DNA of 6,153 bases, from assembly GCA_029881175.1 (NCBI GenBank), contig JAOUNC010000180.1:1-6153 (forward strand), read 5' to 3'. Under the pieces are notes generated by a model. That model worked only from the letters and a program-made list of their open reading frames with translations. It was not told the DNA's origin and made no database searches. The position numbers were made by a program, and so were the translations under genes. Positions 1 through 6,153 of the stretch are shown one piece after another; within the stretch, counting starts at the first letter, position 1; each line of letters begins with the position of its first letter. Origin of the DNA: Nitrospirota bacterium. GTDB taxonomy: Bacteria; Nitrospirota; Nitrospiria; Nitrospirales; UBA8639.

Positions 1-2
1 CT

Positions 3-3000
3 CACGATCCAAACTATTTTGCCTTCCACGCAAAACAGGTCAAGGTGGCCATTGGATGGCGATCGCTTTGGGAAAGAAAATTAGTGGTCAGCCGAACCAT
101 GATGGACCAACCAACGTTAACCATTGGAGTGCCTCTGGTCACGAAACCCGACGAGCCCATCACCTGGCAATTTCCTGCTATACAGGAAATGATTATGCAA
201 AACGGCCAACTCCATTTTCTCCAGATTTCCGAGAACGAAGAGCCTCTGACCCTTGATTGGGAAGCTATTCACGTGACCATCTCAGAACCGAGCCTTGAAG
301 GACCCTCTGAAATTCGACTTTCAGCTATGGTCCCGAACCCTCAGCCTTCCTCGACCCTCACCCTCAATGGAACGATTACACAACTCAAGGAAGATGATCC
401 CTCCTCCACCCAAGAGAAACTCACCGGGTTTCCGTCCTTTGAAATCCAAGGGCAACTTGACGTTTCACAATTTCATCTTGGCCGACTGGTCCAGTTTCTG
501 AGGGGCCATGCCCTGGAAAAACCAATTCCCACACGAGCCAACTTGCATGGAAACGTCTCCTATACCTTTCAGAAAGACCATGACCGCCTCAACTATCGCA
601 GCTTTGAAGTTTCCTTGGACGAATGGTCGTTTTCCGGTCATGGCAGCATCGCGAATGTGCTCCATGAATCCCCATGGTTGAACATCTCAGGATCAACTCA
701 ACCCATTGCCATCGAACGGCTCCTGGCTCTTGTGCCCCAGGACTGGGTGCCGGCACAATTCCGTTCTTTTCTCAAAGATCATCAAGTCGCTGGAACCATG
801 GAACTTCAGAAAGGATCTTTAGATGGGCCACTGGACGGGAATGGGTCCTGGGAAGCAAAAGGCGCCGTGGCTCTGCAAGGAGGCCAATACCTTCCCGCCC
901 CGGGCCAACCCCTTATTACCAATATTGGCGCTACCGTCACCTTTGCTCCCTCTATTATTCAGATTTCTCAAGCCCGCGGCACTATCGCTCCGCTTACCAT
1001 GACAGCCCCGGAAGCTAAGCTTATCCTTGAAGGGGAGACCGTCCAACTTTCGATTCCAACATTTCAGATTTCCGAGAAAGACTGGAACCTTAACGGGACA
1101 GCCGCATTCATCGACAATCAACAAAAACCACCTGCGCTGACGGTTTCGGGATCGGCCTTACCGATCTCCATCCAACGCCTTGCCAACATTCTACCTGAGC
1201 CATGGCGCCCCGTTTCTGTTCACATCATGCTTACAGAGCGAGACATTGATGGTGAGATGGAGTTACTCACCGGCACAGTAAATTGGATAGGCGATGAAGC
1301 CAACACTGTAACGTCGGAGGGGGTGATCCGTGTTGCCAATGGGCAAGTCCTGGTGGATCCCAACCATCCTCCAGTGACTCATCTCTCAGGAGGAGTCGTC
1401 TTTGAATCCAATCTCGTCCGTCTATTGAATGTAGAAGGCAAGATTGCTGAGTCAACGGTGTCCGTGAAAGAAGCGACCCTGGAATGGAAGGAGTCGGATA
1501 TTTGGGCGGATATACAGAGCAAGGGACTCTTGTCGGCTCATGATGTGTACCAGGCACTTCTTCGCGATACTCGCAGCCAACCTCTTCTTCAATCGTGGCC
1601 CCCCTATCATAACGTTCAAGGGAATATTCACATCTCGACCCGAATTCAAGGTCCTCTGACGAACCCGTCTCAACTGCATATACTGGAGGGAGACCTCTTG
1701 CTCGACGGCATTCGTCTTGACACTTCCCCTGGTTCGCTCCCTGTCAGCCAACTCAGCGGACAGATGACTTTTGATAACCAACAGATTCATATACACCGTT
1801 TCAATGGAAGACTGGGTAACAGCCCCATAGACATCAAAGGCCAATGGTCGTTTCGCAAAGATTCGAAAGCGTCAAACCTCACCATGGGTAGTGTGTGGTC
1901 ATCGAGAGACCTTCAGACCCTGTTTCCTTCAGTTGGTCAAACCTTTTCCACCTTTGAGGGTTCGATTGGAACCACCCTCACCTTGTCTGGATCGAGACTT
2001 CGCCCTGATTATCATGCCGCATTCGACTTCACCAATATAGCCATTTCGACCAAGGGCCTGCTCCAAAAACCTTCAGGAGTTCAGGCGGTTGTTGAAGCCA
2101 AAGGCACAATCCGTGAGAATCAGGCGATCAAGATAGGAAAGAGCACCTTGTCCATTCCGCCCTATTCCCTCGAAGCGCAAGCCGAACTCTCGTGGTCTGA
2201 GCGCCCCTATGTTCGTGGATTCTTTCAAACCGAAAGTGGAACGGGAGCTATGTTTCCAGAAGGAGTCATCATTGGAGACGGCAGGCTGAACCTCTCCACG
2301 TTAGGCATCACATGGGGCCTTGAGGGGAAGAATTGGGATTGGACGACGTGGTCGATGAAAGGCAAAATCGAAGGGAGCAACCGAAGCGCGGAATCCACGA
2401 CATCCAAAAGGAACGAAGACGTTCAATCGGCCTCCTTCCAATGGGCACAAAAAAATCAAAAGGGGAAGGGAGAGTTCACCTTGAAAGGAATCCCGATCGA
2501 AAGCCTGTTAGCTCCCCGATCTGCCGATCCACCGCCTTTAACAGGCACAACCTTCCTCAAGACGGCGCTTCACATGAACCTTGAAAGTCCCGAGACGATG
2601 CAACGCTCCTTGACCGGAAAAGGAAACGTTCACCTACAAAAAGGACTGATCCAAACCGGACCGGTGCTATCAAAAATTCTCGGTATCTTGAATGTGCCTA
2701 GTCTCTTAATGGGCAAAGTCAATCTTTTAGAAGAAGGGCTCCCGTTTGATGAGCTCATGGGATCCTTCTCAATAGACCAAGGGCTTCTCACCATAAAGGA
2801 TTTAGCGGTGAAAAGCCCCGTCCTCAAACTCTCCGCTGCCGGGAGCTACGACCTTCCCACAGAAAATCTCGATGCCATGGTTGCCGTAAGCCCGTTTGGG
2901 GCCTATTCCAACTTACTCAAGGATATTCCACTGTTTGGCTCGCTCATCAAGGGGGAGCGGAAGGGCTTGATGACCGCCTTGTTTGAAGTGAAGGGGCTGC

Positions 3001-3152
3001 GCACCAAACCCGAGGTCACCTACTTACCTTTGGAATCCTTTGCGGGAGGGCTGAAGGGGTTAGTTCAATTTCCACTTGATGTCTTAAAAAATTTGGTCAC
3101 GCTTCCTATACCTGAAAAGAAAACGCCAGAAATCATGGCTCCCTCTAAATAA
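3..3152 (+). CDS. AsmA/YhdP-like periplasmic protein with repeated modules (5' partial)
   Basis: This is a large secreted, beta-rich protein of the AsmA/YhdP/TamB group, inferred to span the periplasm and take part in outer-membrane lipid homeostasis. The frame is open from base 3, and the residues before the GTG at 45 already read like the AsmA N-terminal region (hydrophobic and polar residues alternating, then 'DQPTLTIGV' in the usual 'rP.l.i' position). The true start and membrane anchor are therefore upstream of the window. Residues below count the GTG codon at 45 as 1. About 130-205 is a first beta-rich module; 214-366 and 367-519 are clear tandem copies 153 residues apart; weaker copies follow near 524-605 and 637-717. 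Residues 770-810 are a Ser/Lys/Gln-rich, probably flexible stretch. Residues 854-1000 match the AsmA-like C-terminal pattern ('GLIQTGPVLSKILGILNVPS', then 'LPFDELMGSFSI' and 'IPLFGSLIKG'). No cysteine is present. Family membership is fairly sure; whether it is a YhdP, TamB or other AsmA paralogue is not. Confidence 0.85.
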   Translation, partial: HDPNYFAFHAKQVKVAIGWRSLWERKLVVSRTMMDQPTLTIGVPLVTKPDEPITWQFPAIQEMIMQNGQLHFLQISENEEPLTLDWEAIHVTISEPSLEGPSEIRLSAMVPNPQPSSTLTLNGTITQLKEDDPSSTQEKLTGFPSFEIQGQLDVSQFHLGRLVQFLRGHALEKPIPTRANLHGNVSYTFQKDHDRLNYRSFEVSLDEWSFSGHGSIANVLHESPWLNISGSTQPIAIERLLALVPQDWVPAQFRSFLKDHQVAGTMELQKGSLDGPLDGNGSWEAKGAVALQGGQYLPAPGQPLITNIGATVTFAPSIIQISQARGTIAPLTMTAPEAKLILEGETVQLSIPTFQISEKDWNLNGTAAFIDNQQKPPALTVSGSALPISIQRLANILPEPWRPVSVHIMLTERDIDGEMELLTGTVNWIGDEANTVTSEGVIRVANGQVLVDPNHPPVTHLSGGVVFESNLVRLLNVEGKIAESTVSVKEATLEWKESDIWADIQSKGLLSAHDVYQALLRDTRSQPLLQSWPPYHNVQGNIHISTRIQGPLTNPSQLHILEGDLLLDGIRLDTSPGSLPVSQLSGQMTFDNQQIHIHRFNGRLGNSPIDIKGQWSFRKDSKASNLTMGSVWSSRDLQTLFPSVGQTFSTFEGSIGTTLTLSGSRLRPDYHAAFDFTNIAISTKGLLQKPSGVQAVVEAKGTIRENQAIKIGKSTLSIPPYSLEAQAELSWSERPYVRGFFQTESGTGAMFPEGVIIGDGRLNLSTLGITWGLEGKNWDWTTWSMKGKIEGSNRSAESTTSKRNEDVQSASFQWAQKNQKGKGEFTLKGIPIESLLAPRSADPPPLTGTTFLKTALHMNLESPETMQRSLTGKGNVHLQKGLIQTGPVLSKILGILNVPSLLMGKVNLLEEGLPFDELMGSFSIDQGLLTIKDLAVKSPVLKLSAAGSYDLPTENLDAMVAVSPFGAYSNLLKDIPLFGSLIKGERKGLMTALFEVKGLRTKPEVTYLPLESFAGGLKGLVQFPLDVLKNLVTLPIPEKKTPEIMAPSK
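684..1601 (+). repeat. Two tandem 153-residue protein modules inside the AsmA-like gene
   Basis: Residues 214-366 and 367-519 (GTG at 45 = 1) are adjacent copies, 459 bp each (684-1142 and 1143-1601). Landmarks fall at an exact offset of 153 with no gaps over the first 113 positions: S-G-S at 215-217 and 368-370; 'IAIERLLALVPQDW' at 221 and 'ISIQRLANILPEPW' at 374; 'VAGTMEL' at 248 and 'IDGEMEL' at 401; G-Q-x-L at 280-283 and 433-436. By hand I count about 33 identities in those 113 positions. The likeness is at protein level; the DNA copies have diverged, so this is an old duplication. Residues 524-605 resemble the second half of the module at an offset of 123, and 637-717 resemble it again 113 further on. 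Confidence 0.75.
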
Positions 3153-3222
3153 AACCTGAACATGAAAGATGCGACGATTCGGTTGAGGGATAAACCCGAC
3201 ATAGAAAAAATGTCACTAGCTA

Positions 3223-3228
3223 AAGGAG
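3223..3228 (+). promoter_or_regulatory. Ribosome binding site for the lipoprotein gene
   Basis: A perfect AAGGAG lies 9 bases before the GTG at 3238. It decides the start: the upstream in-frame stop is TAG at 3217-3219, no ATG or TTG lies between, and the next methionine is at residue 81, which would remove the signal peptide. Confidence 0.8.
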
Positions 3229-3237
3229 AGAGACAAG

Positions 3238-4440
3238 GTGCCTAAGAAACACAGTCGGTTTTCATTGTTGTCTTCCACCCTTCTCTGGAGTTTGCCTTTG
3301 ATTTTCTCGGGCTGCATCTCTCCCAAAGCCCTCGAACATGTGGTGGTCGCGTATGACTATTCCGTCACCAAATCCCTGGTTGAACAATTACTGGTCAACA
3401 TCGCAAGATCCCATCATCATCAACCCGTGCATTTCACAGCCATTTCCAACATTGCCGCCACGTTTGACTATCGATACATGGCAGGGGCTACCCCACCGCT
3501 AGGTGGACTCAATGGCGGTTTTTCATTGGCACCCATATTTGGGGCCACTATCGCCGAAAATCCCACGTTCAGCATTAACCCTATCGAAGGAGAAGACTTC
3601 ACGCAACGGCTCTTGACTCCACTCGGGGAAGCCAAAATGACGCTCCTGCTCAGGCAGGGAGTCGACATTGATTTACTCCTTCGACTCATGGCCGGTGAAA
3701 TTCGACTGACCTCAGAAAGTGGCGAAATCGCCTTCTTCAATCGGCCATCGGATAGGAAGGGATATCCCATATTTCGACAAATCGTCCTCCACCTTTCTCG
3801 TTTACAAGATAACAATCAACTGTATGTCGAACCACTGGTGTATGACCGGGAATGGACCCTCCCGCTCGCCTCATTGTCCGGTGAAAACTTTCAAACGTTG
3901 GAGAACAACTACCGGATTACCGTGGATAGGGAAAAGCAATTGTATACCATTCAAAAACGATCAGTCGGGCATACCGTCATTACCAATTACGACCCGACAA
4001 CCATCTCCAATCAAGAGCGATTGATCCTGCAAGCCAAGGCTGATCGTTGGCCGCCGAATGATATCCTGGTCGACATTCGACCCGGCAATCCTGGAGGAGA
4101 ATACCCGATGCAAGGAGCCTTTCGACTCCGGAGTTTTCACGGCATCCTCAATTTTCTCGGTCGAACCATCCTGGAAGAAACTGAATACCATGTCGATCCC
4201 GACCCGCGAACGGGGATAGTGGCTGAAAACCCTGTCCGGACGATGGATATTCAAGAAAGCTCTTCCACGCCACCGAATGCCAATATTTCGGTCACCCATG
4301 AAGGCCAGGTCTACTCCATTACTGATGTTGAACAACGCTCGTGGAATCTGGAGGCCTTTCGATTGCTCTACCAACTGTTCCAAATGACTGTCACAGAAAC
4401 TCCAAGGGGGAACGTGCCCAGCATCACCATTGCCAAATAA
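3238..4440 (+). CDS. Conserved lipoprotein of unknown function
   Basis: This is a 400-residue secreted protein, probably anchored in the outer membrane by a lipid. It has a basic N-terminus (K3, K4, R7), a hydrophobic core at about 9-24 and a lipobox-like 'IFSGC' with C26, the only cysteine. Phe at -3 is less usual than Leu. Residue 27 is Ile rather than Asp, so it lacks the classical inner-membrane retention signal. The body resembles, from memory, a widespread family of uncharacterised lipoproteins with a 'QLLLNIVRLRY..P' type motif: here 'EQLLVNIARSHHHQPVHF' (49-66), then 'AENPTFSINPIEGEDFTQRL' (106-125), 'FHGILNFLGR' (300-309) and a helical end 'LEAFRLLYQLFQMT' (371-384). Residues 81-104 are Gly/Pro-rich, likely a loop. 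The start is GTG with a strong ribosome binding site. Its position between an AsmA-like gene and an HtrA gene suggests an envelope role, but no biochemical function can be named. The lipoprotein call is fairly sure. Confidence 0.85.
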   Translation: MPKKHSRFSLLSSTLLWSLPLIFSGCISPKALEHVVVAYDYSVTKSLVEQLLVNIARSHHHQPVHFTAISNIAATFDYRYMAGATPPLGGLNGGFSLAPIFGATIAENPTFSINPIEGEDFTQRLLTPLGEAKMTLLLRQGVDIDLLLRLMAGEIRLTSESGEIAFFNRPSDRKGYPIFRQIVLHLSRLQDNNQLYVEPLVYDREWTLPLASLSGENFQTLENNYRITVDREKQLYTIQKRSVGHTVITNYDPTTISNQERLILQAKADRWPPNDILVDIRPGNPGGEYPMQGAFRLRSFHGILNFLGRTILEETEYHVDPDPRTGIVAENPVRTMDIQESSSTPPNANISVTHEGQVYSITDVEQRSWNLEAFRLLYQLFQMTVTETPRGNVPSITIAK

Positions 4441-4537
4441 AACAGCCATCAATCCTTCGTCATGTCAATGATGAGGAAACAAGGTTGCCCGCCGGTGGGT
4501 CCCGACTCTGGCAATATTACTCGTGAATTAACCAAAT

Positions 4538-4544
4538 AAGGGGG
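4538..4544 (+). promoter_or_regulatory. Ribosome binding site for the HtrA-type protease gene
   Basis: AAGGGGG sits 4 bases before the ATG at 4549, a rather short gap. An in-frame TAA at 4537-4539 rules out any start further upstream. The purine run favours 4549 over the internal ATG at 4606, where only a weak AGG is seen. Confidence 0.6.
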
Positions 4545-4548
4545 AATA

Positions 4549-6075
4549 ATGATCTCAATTTTTAGAAAGCCTCAACGCAATCACGGACAAAGCAGGCCAA
4601 ACGCAATGGCTGAAGCACGTGTCCTGTCCGTTTTCTTCTTCTCACTGATACTCAGCGTATCTTTCTCAACGACCAATGTGCGGGCCTCCACGCCCTCCGA
4701 GTCCTTGCAACCACAGGAAACGATAGCATTAGAGCGGGCAGGTGCTGCGCTTTCTCAGACCTTCATCCACATGGCCCAACAGGCAAAACCCTCGGTCGTT
4801 CTAATTAGGGCAAAAAAGAAGATCAGCAGTGACCCAAGGCAGTACACCCGCGCTCCATTTCTTAATATCCCGTTTTTCAAGCGCTTCTTCGGTCACAACT
4901 CGAGACCCGAAGACGAAATTCCTCTGCCTGACCGTCGAGAACTGGAAATGGCCTCCGGCGTCATTATCCGCTCAGATGGCTATATTCTGACCAACCAACA
5001 TGTGATTGAACAGGCGTACGATATACGCATTCAACTGACTGATGCGCAAATTTTTCAGGCTGAGCTCATCGGCCAGGATCAGGCGACGGACTTGGCGGTT
5101 CTGAAAATTCACGCGTCCCAGTTGCCAGCATTTCGGTGGGGTAACTCGGATCTGGTGAAAGTGGGAGAAATAGTCATGGCGGTGGGCAACCCGTTTGGCC
5201 TCAGCCAAACCGTGTCAGGAGGCCTCATCAGCGCGACCGGGCAAGGCCATCTTGGCTTTGTCGATTATGAAAGCTTCATTCAGACGGATGCCGCAATCAA
5301 CCCAGGCAATTCTGGAGGGGCCTTGCTGAACCTCAATGGCGAGCTCATCGGGATTAACACCGCCCTCCTCGCTGAAAGTAGTGGCGCGCTAGGGATTGGC
5401 TTCGCCATCCCAAGCCAGATAGCCCAAGCAGTGGCCACGTCATTAATTAAACAAGGACACGTGACCCGTGGGTGGCTTGGGATCGCCACACAAACACTGA
5501 CACCAGAATTAGCCACGCAATTCAAAGGCTCCACCGGGCAGGGCGTCGTGATTACCGATCTCGCCAAGGACGGGCCTGCAGGCCGTGCAAAATTACAAAG
5601 AAGGGATATTATCCTGGAGTATCAAAAAACTCCCATTACCAACCCTCGACAACTCCAATCCCTCATCGCAGAAACCCCACCGGGAACATCCATCACCATC
5701 CGACGACTTCAAGGCGGGCAGGACAAAACCATCAACGTCACGATTGAAACCTTCCCGCTCGAGCCGAAGCCACGTACTCCCCAAGAACCAGCAAATGACA
5801 CTGGACTCCTGACTGGGGTGACGATTGAGGCACTGCCCAAAGACTTCCCGTTAGGGAAGGAAGGCGTCCTCGTGAGTGAAATTACCCCGGGGAGTCTGGC
5901 GGACAAACAGGGGTTAGAGGAAGGTGACATTATTCTGGATATCAACCAGACAGCTATCCGTTCGGCCAAGGAATTTGAACAAACGGCGAAACAACTTGAA
6001 CGCCTCAACAGCGCACTTCTCTTGTTACGCCGCGAAAACGCAACGATGTTTCTCCCCATCCATAAAGGGAAGTGA
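4549..6075 (+). CDS. Periplasmic serine protease of the HtrA family (DegQ/DegP/MucD type)
   Basis: This is an HtrA-type serine endoprotease and chaperone that degrades or holds misfolded envelope proteins in the periplasm. A basic N-terminus and hydrophobic stretch (about 25-40) lead to a signal peptidase site after V-R-A (44-46). The protease domain spans about 65-300: H151 in 'ILTNQHVI', D181 in 'QATDLAVLKI' and S255 in 'INPGNSGGALL' give a complete catalytic triad. Residues 91-130, with 'FFKRFFG', correspond to the variable LA loop. PDZ1 is about 307-400, with the peptide-binding loop 'GWLGI' (308-312); PDZ2 is about 421-505. In PDZ1 the common R-G-D turn reads R-R-D (351-353), while PDZ2 keeps E-G-D (458-460). 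At 508 residues it is slightly longer than E. coli DegP or DegQ, partly from about 19 extra N-terminal residues; a start at 4606 would give a more standard signal peptide. There is no cysteine. The family is certain; assignment to DegP, DegQ or MucD is not. Confidence 0.96.
   Translation: MISIFRKPQRNHGQSRPNAMAEARVLSVFFFSLILSVSFSTTNVRASTPSESLQPQETIALERAGAALSQTFIHMAQQAKPSVVLIRAKKKISSDPRQYTRAPFLNIPFFKRFFGHNSRPEDEIPLPDRRELEMASGVIIRSDGYILTNQHVIEQAYDIRIQLTDAQIFQAELIGQDQATDLAVLKIHASQLPAFRWGNSDLVKVGEIVMAVGNPFGLSQTVSGGLISATGQGHLGFVDYESFIQTDAAINPGNSGGALLNLNGELIGINTALLAESSGALGIGFAIPSQIAQAVATSLIKQGHVTRGWLGIATQTLTPELATQFKGSTGQGVVITDLAKDGPAGRAKLQRRDIILEYQKTPITNPRQLQSLIAETPPGTSITIRRLQGGQDKTINVTIETFPLEPKPRTPQEPANDTGLLTGVTIEALPKDFPLGKEGVLVSEITPGSLADKQGLEEGDIILDINQTAIRSAKEFEQTAKQLERLNSALLLLRRENATMFLPIHKGK
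6066..6070 (+). promoter_or_regulatory. Ribosome binding site for the downstream partial gene
   Basis: AGGGA lies within the last codons of the protease gene, 9 bases before the ATG at 6080. This placement fits translation coupled to the preceding gene. Confidence 0.45.
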
Positions 6076-6079
6076 ACCC

Positions 6080-6153
6080 ATGACCAAAACCTTGACGGTC
6101 TTCTTTCGCTATCTGTGTAAGGATGAGCGAAAGAGCCAAAAGAACAGTCGAAC
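6080..6153 (+). CDS. Start of an unidentified gene (3' partial)
   Basis: An ATG four bases after the protease stop opens a frame that stays open for 24 complete codons to the window end. The visible peptide begins 'MTKTLTVFFRYLCKDE' and then becomes rich in Lys, Arg, Ser and Gln. It has a short hydrophobic patch but not a convincing signal peptide, and it contains a cysteine, unlike the envelope proteins upstream. The ribosome binding site and tight spacing support a real gene in the same operon. The visible part is too short to assign a family, and a chance open frame of this length remains possible. Confidence 0.5.
   Translation, partial: MTKTLTVFFRYLCKDERKSQKNSR

Noticed and set aside
45..47. 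GTG at 45 as the true start of the AsmA-like protein
   Set aside because: The frame is open back to base 3, the 14 preceding codons read as typical AsmA N-terminal sequence, no membrane anchor follows the GTG, and no good ribosome binding site precedes it. It is an internal valine of a gene cut by the window edge.
1452..1844. 130-codon minus-strand open frame
   Set aside because: It lies wholly opposite the AsmA-like gene, whose repeat pattern shows that strand is the coding one. Its peptide has no recognisable domain.
2449..2455. Run of seven A as a programmed frameshift site
   Set aside because: The main frame continues intact to the conserved AsmA C-terminal region, and no stimulating structure or upstream ribosome-binding-like signal stands out.
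3183..3207. Promoter between the AsmA-like and lipoprotein genes (TTGAGG ... TAGAAA)
   Set aside because: The spacing is only 13 bases and the -10 match is poor. It is not better than chance.
3961..4452. 163-codon minus-strand open frame
   Set aside because: It is antisense to the 3' end of the lipoprotein gene, which has family-like motifs there. The peptide looks like an antisense shadow with no domain.
4487..4502. CCCGCCGGTGGG as a terminator stem
   Set aside because: It is a near-palindrome with almost no loop and no following T-run, so it would not form a useful terminator hairpin.

Overview
The window carries three large plus-strand genes and the first codons of a fourth, all in the same direction. 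There is no RNA gene, mobile element or CRISPR array that I can see. Base composition is moderate, close to 50% GC by eye. The proteins are envelope proteins of a Gram-negative (two-membrane) bacterium: a long AsmA/YhdP-type periplasmic protein, a lipoprotein and an HtrA-type protease. The style of the sequence reminds me of Nitrospirota (Nitrospira-like) genomes, but that is a low-confidence impression; the window holds no taxonomic marker.

Layout. Positions 1-3152 hold the 3' part (1049 codons plus stop) of a gene for an AsmA-like protein; its start and expected N-terminal membrane anchor lie upstream of the window. After 85 bp comes a 400-codon gene (3238-4440) for a lipoprotein of unknown function, with a GTG start and a strong ribosome binding site. 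After another 108 bp comes a 508-codon gene (4549-6075) for a DegQ/DegP/MucD-type serine protease with an intact His-Asp-Ser triad and two PDZ domains. Four bases after its stop, an ATG with a good ribosome binding site opens a frame that runs off the window end (6080-6153).

How they may work together. AsmA/YhdP/TamB-type proteins are long beta-rich periplasmic proteins implicated in moving phospholipid between the inner and outer membranes. HtrA proteases clear or refold damaged envelope proteins. The lipoprotein between them is probably anchored in the outer membrane. Same strand, short gaps and no convincing terminator suggest one transcription unit for envelope upkeep. This is inference from context, not shown by sequence. 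The three envelope proteins contain no cysteine except the predicted lipidation cysteine, which fits an extracytoplasmic location.

The most notable structure is inside the AsmA-like protein: two adjacent modules repeat at an exact spacing of 153 residues without gaps, and weaker copies follow. I did not find evidence for a wholly new system. The best candidate for uncharacterised biology is the lipoprotein and its link to the lipid-bridge-like protein and the protease.
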